DNA from: Prosthecomicrobium sp. N25 | GTDB lineage: Bacteria; Pseudomonadota; Alphaproteobacteria; Rhizobiales; Ancalomicrobiaceae | Direction of reading: 5' to 3' | DNA length: 64,000 nucleotides | Assembly (NCBI RefSeq): GCF_037203705.1 | Contig: NZ_JBBCAT010000002.1 | Location: forward strand, 620,001 to 684,000 | Notes under the pieces: model-generated | The model's database searches: none | What the model saw: only the letters and a program-made list of their open reading frames with translations | What the model was told of the DNA's origin: nothing | Program-made: the position numbers and the translations under genes | Shown: positions 42,476 to 50,334 of the stretch, one piece after another | Layout: each line of letters opens with the position of its first letter | How positions within the stretch are numbered: the first letter of the stretch is position 1

Positions 42476-43398
42476 AGTTCGATCTCCCGGCGGCGCAGGC
42501 GGATCGTCCACACGGCGGAGACGACGGCGACGAACAGGAACATGAGCACGGCCAGCGCCGAGCCGTGGCCGAAGTCCTGGGTGCCGGAGCTCTGGTTGCC
42601 GAAGGCGGTGCGGTAGAAGTAGAGGCCGAGCACGTCGGTGGTACCGTAGGGCGAGCCCTCGAGGCCGACCATTAGGTAGGGCAGCTCGAACCAGTTGAAC
42701 GCGCCGATGAAGAGCAGGATGAAGGTCACGGTCGCGCTCGGGGCGACCAGCGGCCAGATGATCCGGCGCACGAGCTGCCATTCGGAGACGCCGTCCAGGC
42801 GCGCGGCCTCGATGATGTCGGGCGGGATGCGCTGGATGCCGGCCAGGAAGACGAGCGTCGGGAAGCCGACCCAGTGCCAGGCGTTGACGATGATCAGGGC
42901 CCAGAGGGCGGTCTCGGAGAGGCCGAGCCACGGGGTGGTGACGGTTCCGAAGCCGACGAGGCCGAGCGTCTTGTTGAGGAGGCCGAAGATCGGGTGGAGA
43001 AACTGCTTCCAGAGCAGCGCCACGATGACGCTCGACAGGATGACGGGCAGGAAGACCGCCACGCGGTGGAAGCGATGGCCGGGCAGTTGGCGGGAGAGCG
43101 CGTAGGCGAGCAGGAATCCGACGCCGTTCTGGACCGCCATCAGGCTCACGAAGACGATGACGTTGTGGCCGAAGGCGCGCCAGGTCGTGGCCGCCCACGG
43201 GTCGCGGAAGAGAACGTCGGCGAAGTTGCGCAGGCCGACGAAGTCGACGCGCTTCAGGCCTTCCCAATGGTAGAAGGCGTATACGAAGGCGGACAGGATG
43301 GGCAGGACCACGAAGGCCGCCGTGAAGGCGAGCGGGGGAACCACCAGGAAGGCGACCCAGAGCCGTCGTCCGATGGGCCACTCGAAATCGGCGGACAT
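42472..43398 (-). CDS. Carbohydrate ABC transporter permease (MalF family)
   Basis: A 308-residue permease; ATG at 43398 chosen because GGGAGAGGGTGAG precedes it. EAA loop IEAARLDGVSEWQLVRRIIWPLVAP near residues 198-222. It lies 63 bp after the binding-protein gene, with a hairpin between. Confidence 0.9.
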   Translation of the reverse strand: MSADFEWPIGRRLWVAFLVVPPLAFTAAFVVLPILSAFVYAFYHWEGLKRVDFVGLRNFADVLFRDPWAATTWRAFGHNVIVFVSLMAVQNGVGFLLAYALSRQLPGHRFHRVAVFLPVILSSVIVALLWKQFLHPIFGLLNKTLGLVGFGTVTTPWLGLSETALWALIIVNAWHWVGFPTLVFLAGIQRIPPDIIEAARLDGVSEWQLVRRIIWPLVAPSATVTFILLFIGAFNWFELPYLMVGLEGSPYGTTDVLGLYFYRTAFGNQSSGTQDFGHGSALAVLMFLFVAVVSAVWTIRLRRREIEL

Positions 43399-43443
43399 CT
43401 CACCCTCTCCCGAGGTCCGATCCGCGCGCCGGCCGGCCACCCG

Positions 43444-43461
43444 CCCGGCGCGCCGGCCGGG
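43444..43461 (-). other. Hairpin at the end of the sugar-binding-protein gene
   Basis: CCCGGC (43444-43449) and GCCGGG (43456-43461) flank a 6-base loop, directly adjoining the stop codon. The surrounding gap also repeats GCGCGCCGGCCGG. It fits the same binding-protein-then-hairpin pattern seen in the other transporter operons. Confidence 0.45.
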
Positions 43462-44709
43462 TCACTTCTTGAAGGGGGCGTAGTAGGTCGCGATGCCCTT
43501 GGTGATCTCGGCGCCGGTTTCGGCCGGGGTGGCCTTGCCGGCGAGCATCTTCTGGATGCCCGACTGCAGGAGCACCGAGCCGGAGGGCTCCTGGTAGCGG
43601 AAGTGGACGAGCATCAGGTAGGACATCGCCGACTTGTTGAGCTCCGCCACGCTGCCGAGCAGCGGGTCCGAGAAGGTGACGCCCGGGATCGGCGAGAGGT
43701 TGCCGAGCATGTTGGCGAACTTGGTGCCGAATTCCGGGCTGGCGAAATAGCGCATCAGCTTCAGCCCGTCCTCCTTGTTGGCCGAGCGGGCGTTGACCGC
43801 GAAGCCGCCGTCGAGGAAGAGCGCGACCAGGCGCTCGTCGCCCTTCTTCAGGACCGGGGAGGCGAAGACGCCGAGCTTCAGGCCCGGGTTGGCCTTCTTG
43901 AAGCCGGCGATCTCGAAGGAGCCGCCCGCGAACATGGCGGCGGTGCCGGAGGTGAACAGCTGCTGGGAGCTCGGGTAGTCGATGCCGGCGAAGCTCGGGG
44001 AGAGGTAGTCGGCCTTGGCGAGCCCCTCGAGCCGGCCGAGCGCGTCGACGAAGCGCTTGTCGGTGAAGTCGGCCTTGCCGTTCAGGATGTCGGCCTCGAA
44101 GCCCTTGCCGAGCTGGCTCGACAGGAGCGCGCCGACGATCGTCTCGTTCTGCCAGGCGGTCGCGGTGCCGTTGGCGAAGGGGATGATGCCGGCGGCCTTC
44201 AGCTTCTTGCAGGCCTCCAGGAGCTCGTCCCAGGTCTCCGGGACCGCGACGCCGGCCTTGGCGAAGAGCTCGGTGTTGTAGACGATCAGCATGGTCTGGG
44301 TGGCGAAGGGGACGGCGTAGATCTTGCCGTCCGAGCGCAGGGTCTCGCCCTTCAGGGCGCCCTCGGGCAGCTTGGTCAGGCCGGGGACGTTGGACTCGTT
44401 CAGCTCGAGCAGGTAACCGGGCTTGGCCATCGCCTCGAAGGCGCCGTAGGCGCGCACCATCATGACGTCCGGACCCTTTTCGCCGGCGAGCGCGGTCGAC
44501 AGGACGGTCGCGTAGTTCTGCGCCTCGAAGGCCTCGAAGGTGATCTTGACGTCCGGATGCTGCTTGTTGAAGTCCTTGAAGAACTCGGCGTAGGCCGCCT
44601 TGTCCTCGTTGCGCCAGGACCAGAACTTCAACTCTCCGGCGAAGGCCGTGGTGGGCGGCGCCAGGAGGGAACCCGCCAGCACGGCGGCCATCAGTTTCAG
44701 GGCTTTCAT
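43462..44709 (-). CDS. Periplasmic sugar-binding protein (SBP_bac_1 type)
   Basis: A 415-residue periplasmic protein with a signal peptide cut near AFA-G (residue 24). Family features include LKFWSWRNEDKAAYAEFFKDFNKQHPDVKI and a later TWDELLEACKKLKAAGIIPF. Given the NanE and kinase genes in the same operon, the ligand is probably ManNAc, GlcNAc or a small amino-sugar oligomer. First gene of its operon, preceded by a promoter and copy S2 of the shared 21-bp motif. Confidence 0.9.
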   Translation of the reverse strand: MKALKLMAAVLAGSLLAPPTTAFAGELKFWSWRNEDKAAYAEFFKDFNKQHPDVKITFEAFEAQNYATVLSTALAGEKGPDVMMVRAYGAFEAMAKPGYLLELNESNVPGLTKLPEGALKGETLRSDGKIYAVPFATQTMLIVYNTELFAKAGVAVPETWDELLEACKKLKAAGIIPFANGTATAWQNETIVGALLSSQLGKGFEADILNGKADFTDKRFVDALGRLEGLAKADYLSPSFAGIDYPSSQQLFTSGTAAMFAGGSFEIAGFKKANPGLKLGVFASPVLKKGDERLVALFLDGGFAVNARSANKEDGLKLMRYFASPEFGTKFANMLGNLSPIPGVTFSDPLLGSVAELNKSAMSYLMLVHFRYQEPSGSVLLQSGIQKMLAGKATPAETGAEITKGIATYYAPFKK

Positions 44710-44761
44710 GCGTGTCTCTCCCTGTGGTGCCGGGCCCGCAAACCCGAGGATGTCATCCTAC

Positions 44762-44790
44762 TGCTAAGACAATCGCGGGCCGGTGGTCAA
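44762..44790 (-). promoter_or_regulatory. Candidate promoter of the amino-sugar import operon
   Basis: On the minus strand TTGACC (44790-44785) and TTAGCA (44767-44762) are spaced by 17 bp, 53 bp before the binding-protein ATG. Operator copy S2 begins 4 bp upstream of the -35. Confidence 0.5.
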
Positions 44791-44793
44791 CCG

Positions 44794-44814
44794 CTGGTGT
44801 TCAATTGGTATTAT
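44794..44814 (-). promoter_or_regulatory. Operator-like 21-bp motif, copy S2
   Basis: Minus strand ATAATACCAAT followed by TGAACACCAG. It matches S3 (53730-53750) at 17 of 21 positions. It overlaps the last codons and stop (44801-44803) of the phosphatase gene, so the site is partly coding, and lies just upstream of the import-operon promoter. Confidence 0.65.
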
Positions 44815-45673
44815 CGGGTTCGGTCTCCAGGCGCAGCAGGACGGCCGTCGCGTCATCGTGACGCTTCACCCGGGGCGCGGCCTCGCCATGCGGGTCGGCG
44901 GCCTCGGCGTGGCGGAGGCGGTCGAGCAGGGGGGCGAGGCCTTCCGCCAGCGCGACCTCGACCAGGCTGTCCTCCGAATGCAGCCCGAAGTGGTCGACGA
45001 GGCGGAAGAAGCCGTCGCTGGCGACGAGCAGGACGTCGCCGGCCGCGGCGGGGCGCTGCAGCCGCGTGACCCGCTCCGCCCAGGGCAGGACCGGGTGGAC
45101 GACCGAGTAGCCGCCCGGCCGGTTCGCCATGAGCCGGTTGCGCCGGATCTGCTCGCGGACGCGGGGCCAGTGGTCCTCGTCGGGCCGCTCGCGGCGGATC
45201 GCCGCCAGGGTCGCGAGGGTCTCCCGGCCGAAGGCCTCGGAGGCCCGGTCGGTGAGGTGGAGGCTCTCGCCGGCGGGCCCGCGATGGATGATGGAGATGT
45301 CGCCGATCACGCCGAGTTCCAGGGTCCCGGCGTCCAGATGGACGAGGCCCAGGCAGGCGGTCGGCACGTCCGGCGGCTCGGGTGCGGGCGCGTCGCCGAG
45401 TGCCCGGCGGAAGGCCTCCGTGACCTCCGCCTCGGCGGCCGCGAGAAGGCGGCCGATGTCGCGGTCGGGACGGGCCGCGCCGTCGGCCAGCACCCCGGAA
45501 AGGGTGCCGGCGAGCCAGGCGGCGCCCGAAGGGACCAGGAGGTCGGGGCCGAGGCCGACGCCGGTGGCGCCGTCGATGACCCAGGCGGTGCGCGGGGCGA
45601 CCCCATGGGCGTCCTCGTTCGGCGGCTTGGGGCCGTGGGTGAGAGCGTCGAGGCAGGCGAGGCGCAGGGGCAT
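44801..45673 (-). CDS. PP2C-like serine/threonine protein phosphatase
   Basis: A 290-residue soluble PPM-fold protein (ATG at 45673; a GTG three codons earlier is possible). Metal-binding aspartates appear in PNEDAHG (Asp21) and AWVIDGATG (Asp34), with IGDISIIH, LLVASDGFFRLVD and the C-terminal HDDATAVLL also present. It looks catalytically complete. Such phosphatases are rare inside sugar-salvage operons; it may regulate a kinase or remove phosphate from a small molecule. It is last in the Opp-ATPase operon, after the serine hydrolase. Confidence 0.8.
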   Translation of the reverse strand: MPLRLACLDALTHGPKPPNEDAHGVAPRTAWVIDGATGVGLGPDLLVPSGAAWLAGTLSGVLADGAARPDRDIGRLLAAAEAEVTEAFRRALGDAPAPEPPDVPTACLGLVHLDAGTLELGVIGDISIIHRGPAGESLHLTDRASEAFGRETLATLAAIRRERPDEDHWPRVREQIRRNRLMANRPGGYSVVHPVLPWAERVTRLQRPAAAGDVLLVASDGFFRLVDHFGLHSEDSLVEVALAEGLAPLLDRLRHAEAADPHGEAAPRVKRHDDATAVLLRLETEPDNTN

Positions 45674-45703
45674 GCGGGTCACGGTCGGGCTCGGGGGGTG
45701 CGA

Positions 45704-46711
45704 TCAGCGGCAGACGAGGTCGCCCACGGCCCGGCGCAGCGCGAAGATGCCGCTGTCGGCGTGGCGGGTCGGGTGGACGCGGTTGGTCAGCAGCGCCCAG
45801 GCGCGTCCGGCCTCCCAGTCGATCCAGAGGCCGGTGCCGGTGAAGCCGGTGTGACCGATCGTGGAGGACGGCGCAAGGTCGCCGCCCGACCAGCCGGGAT
45901 GCGCCATCTCCCAGCCGAGGCTTCGGGTCGGCGCCTGGCGGCGGCGGAGCTCCGCGCGGGCCGCCTCCGAGAGGAGGCGGCCGGCCAGGAGGCTCTCGGC
46001 GAAGTCGAGCAGCGCTGCGGCGTCGCCGAAGAGGCCGGCATGCCCGGAGGCACCGCCGAGCGCGAAGGCGTTCTCGTCGTGAACCTCGCCGCGCATGACC
46101 CTGCCGCGCCACGTGCAGCGCTCGGTGGCGGCGCAGCGGGCGGGGTCGGGGTGGAAGGTGAAGCCCTCCGGCAAGGGCTGGTCGGCCAGCGGACGGCCCG
46201 TGAGCCGCTCGATCAGGATGCCGAGGAGGATGAAGTTGATGTCCGAGTAGACGGGCGGTCCGGCCCGCCACTCCCGCTGCAACACGAAGGCGCGCAGCGT
46301 GCGGGGGTCCCGGCCGTAGGTGTAGAGCGGCTCCACGGCGGGCAGGTGGGTCTGGTGCGCGAGGCACTGGCGAAGGGTCAGCCGGCGCTCGGGGGCGTTG
46401 GCGACGTCGTACTGGCGGAGGTCCGGGATCGCGGCGGCGAGCGGATCGTCCAGCCCGATCCTGCCGGCGTCGACGAGGCCGAGGATCGTGGTGGTGGTGA
46501 AGACGACCTTGGTGAGGGAGGCGAGGTCGAAGACCGTGCCGGCCGTCATCGGGACCCGATCGGGCTCGACCTGGGCGAAGCCGGCATGCCGGATCGCGTG
46601 GGCGCCGCCGGCCTCCACGAGGCCGAGGACCGCGCCCGGGATGCGGCCCTCCCGAACGAGCGCCTCGGCGGGCGCGAAGGCCCGGGCGCAACGGGCGTCG
46701 ACGTCGGTCAC
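45704..46711 (-). CDS. Beta-lactamase-fold serine hydrolase (YbbE/EstB-like)
   Basis: A 335-residue class C beta-lactamase-type protein, GTG start at 46711 overlapping the OppF-like stop. SxxK is present as SLTK (Ser65, Lys68), a Tyr motif as YSDINF near 156 and the KTG box as HTGFTGTG. There is no signal peptide, so it is probably cytoplasmic. A similar protein (YbbE) belongs to the Bacillus subtilis murQ operon. A role in cutting ester or peptide side chains from imported muropeptides is an inference. Confidence 0.82.
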   Translation of the reverse strand: MTDVDARCARAFAPAEALVREGRIPGAVLGLVEAGGAHAIRHAGFAQVEPDRVPMTAGTVFDLASLTKVVFTTTTILGLVDAGRIGLDDPLAAAIPDLRQYDVANAPERRLTLRQCLAHQTHLPAVEPLYTYGRDPRTLRAFVLQREWRAGPPVYSDINFILLGILIERLTGRPLADQPLPEGFTFHPDPARCAATERCTWRGRVMRGEVHDENAFALGGASGHAGLFGDAAALLDFAESLLAGRLLSEAARAELRRRQAPTRSLGWEMAHPGWSGGDLAPSSTIGHTGFTGTGLWIDWEAGRAWALLTNRVHPTRHADSGIFALRRAVGDLVCR

Positions 46712-47682
46712 AGGGGCAGCTCTCCGGCCACGGGATGCAGGTGGCAGGCCGTCTCCCGGGTCTCCCCCGATCCGACGAGCCGGCGGGCTACGAGGTCGGG
46801 GCGGGTCTCGGCGCAGACCGGGGTGGCGAAGCGGCAGCGGCCGTGGAAGGCGCAGCCCGAGGGCGGGTCGGCGGGGTCGGGCAGGTCGCCCTCGAGCACG
46901 ATGCGCGCCCGCTTCGCCTCGCCGGGGCGGCGCGGCACCGCGGAGAGCAGGGCCTCGGTGTAGGGGTGGGCCGGGCGCGCGAAGAGCGCCTCGGCCGGCC
47001 CGGTCTCGACGATGCGGCCGAGATACATGACGGCGATGCGGTCGCTGACGTGGCGGACGACCGACAGGTCGTGGCTGATGAAGAGCATGGACAGGCCGAG
47101 CCGGCGGCGCAGGTCGGCGATCAGGTTGATGATCTGGGACTGGATGGAGACGTCGAGGGCCGAGACCGGCTCGTCGGCGACGAGCAGGCGGGGGTGCAGG
47201 GCCAGGGCGCGCGCGATGGCGATGCGCTGGCGCTGACCGCCGGAGAATTCGTGCGGGTAGCGGCCCGCCGCGTCGGCCGGGAGCCCGACCAGGGCGAGCA
47301 TCTCGGCCACGCGCTCGTCGATGCCGGGCTCGCCGTGGACCATCAGGGGCTCGCCCACCAGGGTGCGCACGGTGTGGCGCGGGTTGAGGGATCCGAAGGG
47401 GTCCTGGAAGACGACGGCGAGGTCGCGGCGGCGCCGCTTGAGGCGCGCCGCGGGAAGGGAAAGGACGTCCTCTCCGTCGAACAGGACGGCGCCGGCGGTC
47501 GGCTCGACGAGGCGCAGCACCGCCCGGCCGAGGGTGGTCTTGCCGCAACCGGACTCGCCGACGATGCCGAGCACCTCGCCCTTCGCCAGCGTGAGGCTGA
47601 CATCCTCGAGGGCCCGGACGGTGCGGCCGCGCGCGGCCGGGTAGCGGTGGGTCAGGCCGCGGACGTCGAGAAGCGGGCTCAT
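46708..47682 (-). CDS. Opp-type ABC ATPase (OppF-like)
   Basis: A 324-residue ATPase with Walker A GESGCGKT near 42-49, Q-loop FQDPFGSLNPRHTV, signature FSGGQ and Walker B LLVADEPVSALD. The C-terminal oligopeptide domain with CAFHGRCRFATPVC is complete. ATG at 47682 overlaps the OppD-like stop (ATGA). It serves the binding protein and permeases encoded divergently at 48772-52109. Confidence 0.9.
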   Translation of the reverse strand: MSPLLDVRGLTHRYPAARGRTVRALEDVSLTLAKGEVLGIVGESGCGKTTLGRAVLRLVEPTAGAVLFDGEDVLSLPAARLKRRRRDLAVVFQDPFGSLNPRHTVRTLVGEPLMVHGEPGIDERVAEMLALVGLPADAAGRYPHEFSGGQRQRIAIARALALHPRLLVADEPVSALDVSIQSQIINLIADLRRRLGLSMLFISHDLSVVRHVSDRIAVMYLGRIVETGPAEALFARPAHPYTEALLSAVPRRPGEAKRARIVLEGDLPDPADPPSGCAFHGRCRFATPVCAETRPDLVARRLVGSGETRETACHLHPVAGELPL

Positions 47683-48632
47683 GCGGCGGGGTTCCAGCAG
47701 GCGGCGCGGTGCGGGCCGTCGCCCTCGAGCGGCGGGCGGCGCGTCCGGCAGGCGTCGACGGGCGCCGGACAGCGGGGCGCGAAGGTGCAGCCCTCGCCGC
47801 GGGCGCCCGGGGGCGGCACGAGGCCCGGAATCGACGGGAGCGGGCGGCCGGGCGGGTTCATGGCCGGCATGGTGTCGAGGAGCGCGCGGGTGTAGCGGTG
47901 GCGCGGGGCGGCGAAGAGGGCGTCGACGGGGCCCTCCTCCACGATGCGTCCCGCATACATGACGGCCGCCCTGTCGCACACCTCCGAGACGACGCCGAGG
48001 TCGTGGGTGATCAGCAGGCAGGCCATGCCGCGCTCGCGCCTGAGGCGGTCGATCAGCGCCAGGATCTGCGCCTGCACGGTCACGTCGAGGGCGGTGGTGG
48101 GCTCGTCGGCGACCAGCAGGCTCGGCGAGCAGGCGAGCGCCATGGCGATCATCACGCGCTGGCGCTGGCCGCCGGACATCTGGTGGGGGTAGCGCCGGAC
48201 GGCATCGCGCGGGGCCGGGATGCCGACGAGGGCGAGGAGGTCGGCGGCGCGGGCGCGGGCGTCGGCGCGCGGGCGGGCCTCGTGGATCTCCAGCACCTCG
48301 GCGATCTGGTCGCCCACCGTGAAGACCGGGTTCAGGGAGGTCATCGGCTCCTGGAAGATCATGCCGGCCGTGCCACCGCGCAGGCGGCGCAGGCGCGCCT
48401 CGCCGAGGGCGAGCACGTCCTGGCCGTCGATGCGGATCCGCCCGCCCGCGACGCGCAGCGCCGGGGGCAGGAGCCGCAGCGCGGCCAGCGCGGTGATGCT
48501 CTTGCCGCAGCCCGACTCGCCGACGAGGCCGACCATCTCGCCCGGGCCGATCGAGAGCGAGACGTCCTCGGCGAGAAGCCTGTCGCCCGCCCGGATCGAC
48601 AGGCCCTCGATGGACAGGACGGGCGCGCTCAC
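47679..48632 (-). CDS. Opp-type ABC ATPase (OppD-like)
   Basis: A 317-residue ATPase with Walker A GESGCGKS near 41-48, signature MSGGQ, Walker [13 protein letters not shown] and the C-terminal [14 protein letters not shown] region. The in-frame start is the GTG at 48632; upstream codons are not protein-like. That GTG overlaps the stop of a 16-codon leader ORF (48629-48679), which has the strong ribosome site, so translation is probably coupled. Confidence 0.88.
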   Translation of the reverse strand: MSAPVLSIEGLSIRAGDRLLAEDVSLSIGPGEMVGLVGESGCGKSITALAALRLLPPALRVAGGRIRIDGQDVLALGEARLRRLRGGTAGMIFQEPMTSLNPVFTVGDQIAEVLEIHEARPRADARARAADLLALVGIPAPRDAVRRYPHQMSGGQRQRVMIAMALACSPSLLVADEPTTALDVTVQAQILALIDRLRRERGMACLLITHDLGVVSEVCDRAAVMYAGRIVEEGPVDALFAAPRHRYTRALLDTMPAMNPPGRPLPSIPGLVPPPGARGEGCTFAPRCPAPVDACRTRRPPLEGDGPHRAACWNPAA

Positions 48633-48679
48633 GCGGCCCCGATCCGGCGCGCGGCGGTCCGCCGGGGGTGCAAGGCCAT
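48629..48679 (-). CDS. 16-codon leader ORF coupled to the OppD-like gene
   Basis: ATG at 48679 is preceded by GGAGGAAGAG and opens a short frame [16 protein letters not shown], whose TGA overlaps the GTG of the OppD-like gene (GTGA). The OppD-like gene itself has only a weak GGGG upstream. The leader peptide is arginine-rich (four Arg) and has no known homolog that I can name. Most likely its translation delivers ribosomes to the weak GTG start. Confidence 0.4.
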   Translation of the reverse strand: MALHPRRTAARRIGAA

Positions 48680-48702
48680 CTCTTCCTCCCGCCTGCCGGT
48701 GC

Positions 48703-48734
48703 TTGTCATTGGTATCATACCGGTCTAGCCTCGG
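48703..48734. promoter_or_regulatory. Divergent promoter with operator-like motif S1
   Basis: Plus strand TTGTCA (48703-48708) and TAGCCT (48726-48731) are 17 bp apart, 41 bp before the binding-protein ATG. The minus strand has a good -10 (TATGAT, in 48713-48718) for the OppD-like operon. Between lies the palindrome GGTATCATACC (48711-48721), which merges into motif S1 (48714-48734: ATCATACCGG, then TCTAGCCTCGG). One repressor here could shut both directions. Confidence 0.6.
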
Positions 48735-48771
48735 CGACAACAGGGATCAAGACAAGTAAGGGGAGTGGGAC

Positions 48772-50271
48772 ATGGCCCGGCGCTTCGTGGGTTCGATGAT
48801 GATCGCGGGGGCCGCGGCCCTCGCCGTGTCGCCGGCGGCGGCGCAGGTCCTGGAGGTCGCCATCGACCAGTCGCCGGCCGGCCTGGACCCGCACATCATC
48901 ACGGCCTTCTCGTCCTTCATGGTCGTCAACCGGACGATCTACGAGGGGCTGACCGCCATCGACAAGGACCTGAAGGTCGGCCCCGGCCTCGCCGAGTCCT
49001 GGACGGTCGCGCCGGACGGCAAGGGCTACACGTTCAAGATCCGCTCGGGGGCGACGTTCCACAACGGCGCGCCGGTCGAGGCGGCGGACGTGGCCGCGTC
49101 GCTGAAGCGCGTCATGGCGAAGGAGATCGCCTCGCCACTGGCGAGCCGGCTCGCGGCGGTGGAGAGCGTCACGGCGACGGGCGACACGGTCGAGCTGAAG
49201 CTGAAGGAGCCGGCGGCGCCGCTGCTCACCTCGCTCGCCACCATCGCGATCGTGCCGCGGAGCTTCGAGGCCGACAAGGACGGGCTGCAGAAGCAGCCGG
49301 TCGGCACGGGGCCGTTCAAGTTCAAGGAGTGGCAGCCGAACGGCTTCATCGCCCTGTCGAAGCACGACGGCTACTGGCAGAAGGGCCTGCCGAAGCTCGA
49401 CGGCGTGAAGTTCAACATCGTGCCCGAATCGGCGACCCGCCAGGTCGGCGTCGCCAGCGGGCAGTATGCCATGCTGCCCAACATCGACGCGGCGACCGCG
49501 CTGCAGCTCAAGGGCAAGCCGGGCGTGAAGCTCGCCGAGACGCTGGAGCTCGCCTACACGCTGGTCGGGCTCAACACCTCGAAGCCGCCCTTCGACAATC
49601 CGAAGGTGCGCGAGGCGGTCAACTACGCGGTCAACCGGGACGAGATCGTCGCGGCGGCGCAGTTCGGCGCGGGCGTTCCGGGCGGGCCGCTGTCGCCGGC
49701 CTTGAAGTCCTGGGCGCTCGATGTCGGGGCCTTCCCCTGCTACAAGCACGACCCCGCGAAGGCGCAGGCGCTCCTCAAGGAGGCCGGCGTCGCCACGCCG
49801 GTCGCCCTCACGATGACGGTCCTGCCGCGGCAGGACATCAAGGATATCGCCCAGGTCGTCCAGGCGCAGCTCAACAAGGCGGGCTTCAAGGTCGAGCTGA
49901 AGACCCCCGAGCTCGGCGCCTTCATCCAGGACTGGCGCAACTCGAACTTCGACCTCTTCGCGTCGACCAACGCCGGCAGCCCCGATCCGGACGACTATTT
50001 CTATCGGACCTTCCGGACCGGCGGGTCAACGAACGTCTTCAAGTACTCGAACCCGGAGGTCGACGCGCTCCTCGACCGCGCCCGGGCCTCGCTCGACCCG
50101 GCGGCGCGCAAGGCGGATTACGACGCGGTCCAGAAGGCGCTGGCCTGCTCGGGCCCGATCGTCCACCTCACCTACGGCCAGCTCTTCACGGCGCTCCGGG
50201 CGAACGTCACGGGCTTCGAGATCGTCGCCAACCGGTCGCTCTCCTACCTCGCCGAGACGACGGCGAAGTGA
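48772..50271 (+). CDS. Periplasmic binding protein of an Opp-type importer (muropeptide/peptide or amino-sugar)
   Basis: A 499-residue SBP_bac_5 protein with a signal peptide cut near AAAQ (residue 25). GLAESWTVAPDGKGYTFKIR near 70-89 and FHNGAPVEAADVAASLKR near 96-113 are the classic OppA/DppA pattern. Start ATG at 48772 with AAGGGGAG upstream. Its neighbours (NagA, MurQ, MurA, serine hydrolase) suggest it binds peptidoglycan fragments. Confidence 0.88.
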   Translation: MARRFVGSMMIAGAAALAVSPAAAQVLEVAIDQSPAGLDPHIITAFSSFMVVNRTIYEGLTAIDKDLKVGPGLAESWTVAPDGKGYTFKIRSGATFHNGAPVEAADVAASLKRVMAKEIASPLASRLAAVESVTATGDTVELKLKEPAAPLLTSLATIAIVPRSFEADKDGLQKQPVGTGPFKFKEWQPNGFIALSKHDGYWQKGLPKLDGVKFNIVPESATRQVGVASGQYAMLPNIDAATALQLKGKPGVKLAETLELAYTLVGLNTSKPPFDNPKVREAVNYAVNRDEIVAAAQFGAGVPGGPLSPALKSWALDVGAFPCYKHDPAKAQALLKEAGVATPVALTMTVLPRQDIKDIAQVVQAQLNKAGFKVELKTPELGAFIQDWRNSNFDLFASTNAGSPDPDDYFYRTFRTGGSTNVFKYSNPEVDALLDRARASLDPAARKADYDAVQKALACSGPIVHLTYGQLFTALRANVTGFEIVANRSLSYLAETTAK

Positions 50272-50334
50272 GGTGAGGACGCGGGCGGCCGGGACGCGGT
50301 CTCCCGAGGGCGGGCTGCGGCGCGCGGAGGCCCC

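Noticed and set aside
43426..43461. Direct repeat GCGCGCCGGCCGG as a functional repeat
   Set aside because: It consists only of G and C in a GC-rich gap, so its recurrence carries little weight; only the hairpin next to the stop was kept.
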